DNA of 17,636 bases from positions 1-17,636 of the forward strand of contig RFKO01000168.1 in assembly GCA_003694235.1 (NCBI GenBank), given 5' to 3'. A program made the translations under genes and the position numbers. The notes under the pieces were generated by a model. The model made no database searches. It was not told the origin of the DNA and saw only the letters and a list, made by a program, of their open reading frames with translations. Source of the stretch: Anaerolineae bacterium (GTDB taxonomy: Bacteria > Chloroflexota > Anaerolineae > Anaerolineales > UBA11858). Below are positions 14,736 to 17,636 of this stretch, piece by piece. How positions within the stretch are numbered: the first letter of the stretch is position 1; every line of letters starts with the position of its first letter.

Positions 14736-16216
14736 TCTTCCAAAACCAGCGGCGGTGTGCGGTTGTGCCAGGCGGTGACCTGCTGGAAAGCATGTACCAA
14801 TTGGAGGAGTAAAGCCTCTTGCCGAGGCCCTCCCAGCAACTGAAGCCCGACGGGCAGGCCAGATTGATCGAAACCGGCGGGAAAGGAAATTGCCGGTACA
14901 CCCGTCAGGTTGGCGGGCAGGGTAAAAATATCCTCCAGATACATGGAAAGGGGGTCGCCGCGGTGCGCTCCGATGGGGAAAGCCGTCGTCGGCGCCACCG
15001 GAGCCAGCAGCACATCCACCTGCTCGAAGGCGCGGGCGAAATCCTGCTGCATCATCTGCCGCACGCGTTGCGCTTTGCCGTAATAAGCCTCCTGATAACC
15101 GGCGGACAGCGCAAACGTTCCCAGCATGATGCGGCGCTTGACCTCGCGCCCAAACAGACGCCCGCGAGTGCGCCGATACAGGTCAGGCAAGGTATCCGCC
15201 GGCTGGCGAGGGCCGTAGCGGATGCCGTCATAGCGCGCCAGATTGGCCGAGGCTTCCGCCGGCGCAATCAGGTAATACACCGGCACCGCGTGACGGGTGG
15301 AGGGCAGCGAAACTTCCTGCACCGTGGCGCCCATTTCCTGGAATTGCCGGACGACTTTCTCGAGGGCAGCGGCAATCTCCGGCTGAATGTCATGCTGGCG
15401 ATACTCCTTCACCACTCCCAGACGCAGGCGCTCGAAATCGGGAGGCGCGCTCAAATCCACCGCTTCAACCGGCGCGCGCAGACTGGTAGCGTCGCGCACA
15501 TCCTCCCCCTGCATGACGCCATACAGCAAGGCGGCATCCTCAGCGGTGTGTGCCAGCACGCCAACGGTATCCAGCGAAGAGGCATACGCAAACAGACCGT
15601 AGCGCGAAATCCGCCCATAGGTCGGCTTAAGGCCCGTCAGGCCGCAGAAAGCCGCCGGTTGACGGACGCTCCCACCGGTATCCGTCCCCAGAGCAAACGG
15701 CGCCATGCGACCAGCCACCGCCGCGGCGCTGCCCCCGCTCGAGCCGCCGGGCACGCGCTCGAGATTCCAGGGGTTGTGCGTCACACCAAAGGCAGAATTC
15801 TCGGTAGACGACCCCATGGCGAACTCATCGGTATTGGTCTTCCCTAAAACTACCGCGCCAGCCTGCAACACGCGCTCGACCGCGGTGGCATTGTAGGGAG
15901 GGACAAAGCCCTCCAGGATGCGCGAACCGGCGGTGCAGGGCAGGCCGCGCACGGCGAGCACATCTTTAACGGCCAGTGGGATTCCCAATAATGGAGGGAG
16001 TTCTCCTCCCTGACGACGCCAGGCGGTCAGAAGTTCGTCTGCTCGCCGCGCCTGCTCGAGGGCCATCTCCGGCGCGAGGGTGATGAAGGCATGGAGGCGA
16101 TCTTCCAGCCGCTCGATTTGCTCCAGGCAGGCGCGCGTGAGCTCCTGGCTGGAATACTCGCCGCGCCGCAAACCGGCTTGCATCTGTGCCGCAGTCAGCA
16201 AAAGAACCTCATTCAT
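14732..16216 (-). CDS. gatA: Aspartyl/glutamyl-tRNA(Asn/Gln) amidotransferase subunit A
   Basis: GatA, 494 residues, is the amidase subunit that releases ammonia from glutamine and delivers it to GatB. The Ser-cisSer-Lys triad is intact: K84 in LAVKDVLAVRG, cis-serine S159 in PGGSSGGSAAA and nucleophile S183 in GTDTGGSVRQPA. The 75- and 24-residue spacings match known GatA. GLTGLKPTYGRISRYGL follows. The ATG at 16216 was chosen because the product then begins MNEVLLLTAAQ as in the family. An extension back to 16312 would add residues read from gatC in another frame. A run of seven G (16221-16227) followed by AG lies just upstream and probably serves as the ribosome-binding site. The first 8 bases (ATGAATGA) overlap the end of gatC. 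Confidence 0.97.
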   Translation of the reverse strand: MNEVLLLTAAQMQAGLRRGEYSSQELTRACLEQIERLEDRLHAFITLAPEMALEQARRADELLTAWRRQGGELPPLLGIPLAVKDVLAVRGLPCTAGSRILEGFVPPYNATAVERVLQAGAVVLGKTNTDEFAMGSSTENSAFGVTHNPWNLERVPGGSSGGSAAAVAGRMAPFALGTDTGGSVRQPAAFCGLTGLKPTYGRISRYGLFAYASSLDTVGVLAHTAEDAALLYGVMQGEDVRDATSLRAPVEAVDLSAPPDFERLRLGVVKEYRQHDIQPEIAAALEKVVRQFQEMGATVQEVSLPSTRHAVPVYYLIAPAEASANLARYDGIRYGPRQPADTLPDLYRRTRGRLFGREVKRRIMLGTFALSAGYQEAYYGKAQRVRQMMQQDFARAFEQVDVLLAPVAPTTAFPIGAHRGDPLSMYLEDIFTLPANLTGVPAISFPAGFDQSGLPVGLQLLGGPRQEALLLQLVHAFQQVTAWHNRTPPLVLEE

Positions 16217-16511
16217 TGCTCCCCCCCTGCTGAAAGACCGGCGGCGTCTTGAATTGTCCCCCGGCGTGGTCGGCAGCGTTCGCCAACAGGGCATCCCGCC
16301 CCAGACTCTCACCCACCTCGTCTGCGCGCAGACGGGCGTCCCCCCCAGCCGGTGGGGTGAGGGCGCTCTCCGCCACCTCTACCTCCTGCAATTGCTGAAA
16401 GTAATTGAGGATGGCCGTCAGCTGCCGGCTGAAGCGTTCGCGCTCTTCGGCTGTGAGCTCCAAACGCGCCAGACGGGCAATGTGTTCAACCTGTTCGGGT
16501 GTCAACGACAT
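16209..16511 (-). CDS. gatC: Aspartyl/glutamyl-tRNA(Asn/Gln) amidotransferase subunit C
   Basis: GatC, 100 residues, is the small belt-like subunit that stabilises the GatA-GatB interface. It has the usual opening MSLTPEQVEHIARLARLEL, a helical QLTAILNYFQQLQEV region, and the C-terminal LRADEV..SL..DALLANA..H.GGQFKTPPV pattern. The ATG at 16511 fits the family's short N-terminus. An upstream ATG at 16529 would add MRYNQA, but those codons contain the TATAAT box placed exactly six bases before the ATG at 16511. It lies 22 bp downstream of the lipoprotein gene and is the first of six overlapping genes ending with gatB. Confidence 0.93.
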   Translation of the reverse strand: MSLTPEQVEHIARLARLELTAEERERFSRQLTAILNYFQQLQEVEVAESALTPPAGGDARLRADEVGESLGRDALLANAADHAGGQFKTPPVFQQGGSNE

Positions 16512-16517
16512 GGCCTG

Positions 16518-16523
16518 ATTATA
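16518..16523 (-). promoter_or_regulatory. -10 box of a predicted leaderless promoter for the gatC operon
   Basis: A perfect TATAAT on the minus strand is followed by six bases (CAGGCC) and the ATG at 16511, so transcription should start at the start codon. The arrangement is identical to that of the methyltransferase gene at 3249-3254. No convincing -35 was found. If real, the six-gene gat series has its own promoter and need not rely on the upstream bactofilin-lipoprotein transcript. Confidence 0.6.
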
Positions 16524-16533
16524 TCGCATGCTT

Positions 16534-17463
16534 TCACCATTGCTCCGTGTACCACAGAAGGTAATCCCGCAGATGCGCTGACCAGTACGCCTCGTCATGC
16601 GCGCCGCGGTTGAGGTGCCACTCGTGAGGGATGCCCTCTTCCGTCAACACCTGCTCCACCCGTAGAATCGGCTCGAGGCCGGGATCGTCCATGCCGGCAT
16701 CCAGAAAGAAGCGCGGCCACCGACCCGCAGGTATGGCGCGCACCCAGGCGCGCAGGTCAGCCGGCAAATGGGTGCGAAAAAACGGCGTGCTGTGCGCCCC
16801 CACCGCGGCGAACACATCCCAGCGCTGCACGCCCAGATACAACGCCCAGTTGCCGCCGCGGGAGACTCCCCCAATGGCGCGATAGGCACGCTCCGGGCGG
16901 ACACGATAATTCGCCTCAATGTACGGAAGCAATTCGTCCACCAGCACCTCGCCATAAGGATTGCGCTCCGGCGGAGCATAGTGATCTTGTTCAGCAGGCA
17001 TGACGATCAACAAGGGGGGGATGTCTCCTTGCGCCATCAACGTCTCGGCCACCTGCACAACACCCATCCGCTCCCACTGCTCGTCAGAGAATCCCTGCCC
17101 GTGCAGCAGATACAACACCGGGAAGAATGTATCCAGCTGGCGATCATAGCAGGGCGGCAGATACACACGAAAGATCAGCGGTGCGTCCAGGCGAGCGGTA
17201 TCCAGCTGTCCTGTCTCCACACGCCCGCTCTCCAGGCAGACCGTCGCGGCGGGCATAGGGGTCGGTGTGACAGAAACGGTGGGGGATGCCGTCGGGGAAG
17301 GCGCCGGGCGGTAGGGGAGGGGAGAAGGTGACGGAATGGTCTCCGCTGGCGGGAAGGGCGTGCCAGTGGGTAGCGCGGTGCTTTCCCCGGCGAAGGATAA
17401 AGAACAGGCGGCCGACACGGCAAGCAGCGCGCCGGCCACTAGAAACCCTGCCAGACGCTTCAA
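16534..17463 (-). CDS. Esterase-D-like alpha/beta hydrolase lipoprotein
   Basis: A 309-residue secreted hydrolase of the putative esterase family (esterase D/enterochelin esterase/mycolyltransferase type). The N-terminus MKRLAGFLVAGALLAVSAAC is a lipoprotein-like signal with C20 as the likely lipidated residue; the lipobox is slightly atypical, with Ser at -3. A Pro/Thr/Ser-rich spacer (about 27-75) would hold the domain away from the membrane. The hydrolase part has YLLHGQG (oxyanion region, about 118-124), nucleophile S201 in GGVSRGG, the acid probably D255 or D259/D260 (DAGMDD), and H289 (RGAHDEAYW). The substrate is unknown; an extracellular ester or feruloyl-type ester is plausible. The TTG start was chosen because the signal peptide begins exactly there and TTGA overlaps the bactofilin stop. 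A longer reading from 17601 would run through the bactofilin gene in another frame. Confidence 0.85.
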   Translation of the reverse strand: MKRLAGFLVAGALLAVSAACSLSFAGESTALPTGTPFPPAETIPSPSPLPYRPAPSPTASPTVSVTPTPMPAATVCLESGRVETGQLDTARLDAPLIFRVYLPPCYDRQLDTFFPVLYLLHGQGFSDEQWERMGVVQVAETLMAQGDIPPLLIVMPAEQDHYAPPERNPYGEVLVDELLPYIEANYRVRPERAYRAIGGVSRGGNWALYLGVQRWDVFAAVGAHSTPFFRTHLPADLRAWVRAIPAGRWPRFFLDAGMDDPGLEPILRVEQVLTEEGIPHEWHLNRGAHDEAYWSAHLRDYLLWYTEQW

Positions 17464-17636
17464 GACGGTTCTGATGGAGCAGTCTCTGCCTCCCCTGCCG
17501 GCTGCCCCGCTTCCAGTTCGACTTGTTCTTCCATGCGGATTTGCCCGCGCAGGAAGGCGCCCTCCTCTGTGGAAAAGGCGGTGGTCACCACATCGCCCCA
17601 AACCCGACCGGTGCTGCGAATGTCCACCTTTTCGGC
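17460..17636 (-). CDS. Bactofilin, C-terminal fragment (cut by window edge)
   Basis: The last 58 codons of a gene entering from the right edge read AEKVDIRSTGRVWGDV, then FSTEEGAFLRGQIRMEE, and an acidic Glu/Pro/Ala tail ending in EPS. The pattern of short strands with GRVWGDV and EEGAFLRGQIRM matches the end of the bactofilin core, a polymer-forming cytoskeletal beta-helix. Bactofilins assemble without nucleotide and often scaffold cell-envelope enzymes. The TGA (17462-17460) overlaps the TTG start of the lipoprotein gene, so the two are likely coexpressed. The N-terminal part is outside the window. Confidence 0.8.
   Translation of the reverse strand, partial: AEKVDIRSTGRVWGDVVTTAFSTEEGAFLRGQIRMEEQVELEAGQPAGEAETAPSEPS

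Noticed and set aside
16217..16312. N-terminal extension of gatA to 16312
   Set aside because: The extension is the gatC coding region read in another frame; the family start is MNEVLLLTAAQ at 16216.
1..17636. CRISPR array, insertion sequence, prophage, tRNA or rRNA
   Set aside because: I found no regularly spaced repeats, transposase or integrase motifs, terminal inverted repeats, or RNA gene signatures by reading both strands; the region looks like stable core chromosome.

Overview
This window looks like a chromosomal segment from a GC-rich bacterium, most likely Chloroflexota (Anaerolineae-like). The evidence is the XPB/Ssl2-type helicase-associated protein, a bacterial Elp3, a GatCAB amidotransferase set, a bactofilin and several GAF-domain signalling proteins. 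The taxonomic call is an inference from gene content. I see no mobile element, CRISPR array, tRNA or rRNA. Coding density is very high, and most neighbouring same-strand genes overlap by 1 to 8 bases.

Left block (1-4864): the C-terminal part of a helicase-associated protein (+) runs in from the left edge. It is followed by a zinc-ribbon class III adenylate/guanylate cyclase (+). A SAM methyltransferase with Trm9-like features (-) converges on the cyclase with one base between the stop codons. The methyltransferase is divergent from elp3 (+), a radical SAM/GNAT tRNA wobble-uridine enzyme, and the two starts are about 14 bp apart. This pairing suggests a possible two-enzyme bacterial route to mcm5U-type wobble modification.

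Middle block (4861-10341): a 1304-residue hybrid histidine kinase (PAS, four GAF, PAS, HisKA, HATPase, REC) overlaps the end of elp3 by ATGA. A clean bidirectional terminator separates it from the convergent glutamate dehydrogenase gene (-). That gene has its own sigma70-like promoter and a leader of about 110 nt containing a strong hairpin.

Right block (10369-17636, all minus strand), in transcription order: the C-terminus of a bactofilin, an esterase-D-like lipoprotein, gatC, gatA, a GAF-GAF-HD-GYP protein, a sugar-phosphate nucleotidyltransferase, a small unknown protein and gatB. From gatC to gatB every junction overlaps (8, 4, 8, 4 and 1 nt). A probable c-di-GMP phosphodiesterase and a nucleotidyltransferase are therefore translationally stitched between the subunit genes of the amidotransferase.

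Two genes, the methyltransferase and gatC, carry a perfect TATAAT hexamer exactly six bases before ATG. This predicts leaderless mRNAs. The most notable observations are the Elp3/Trm9-like pair, the leaderless promoters and the signalling genes embedded in the gat operon.
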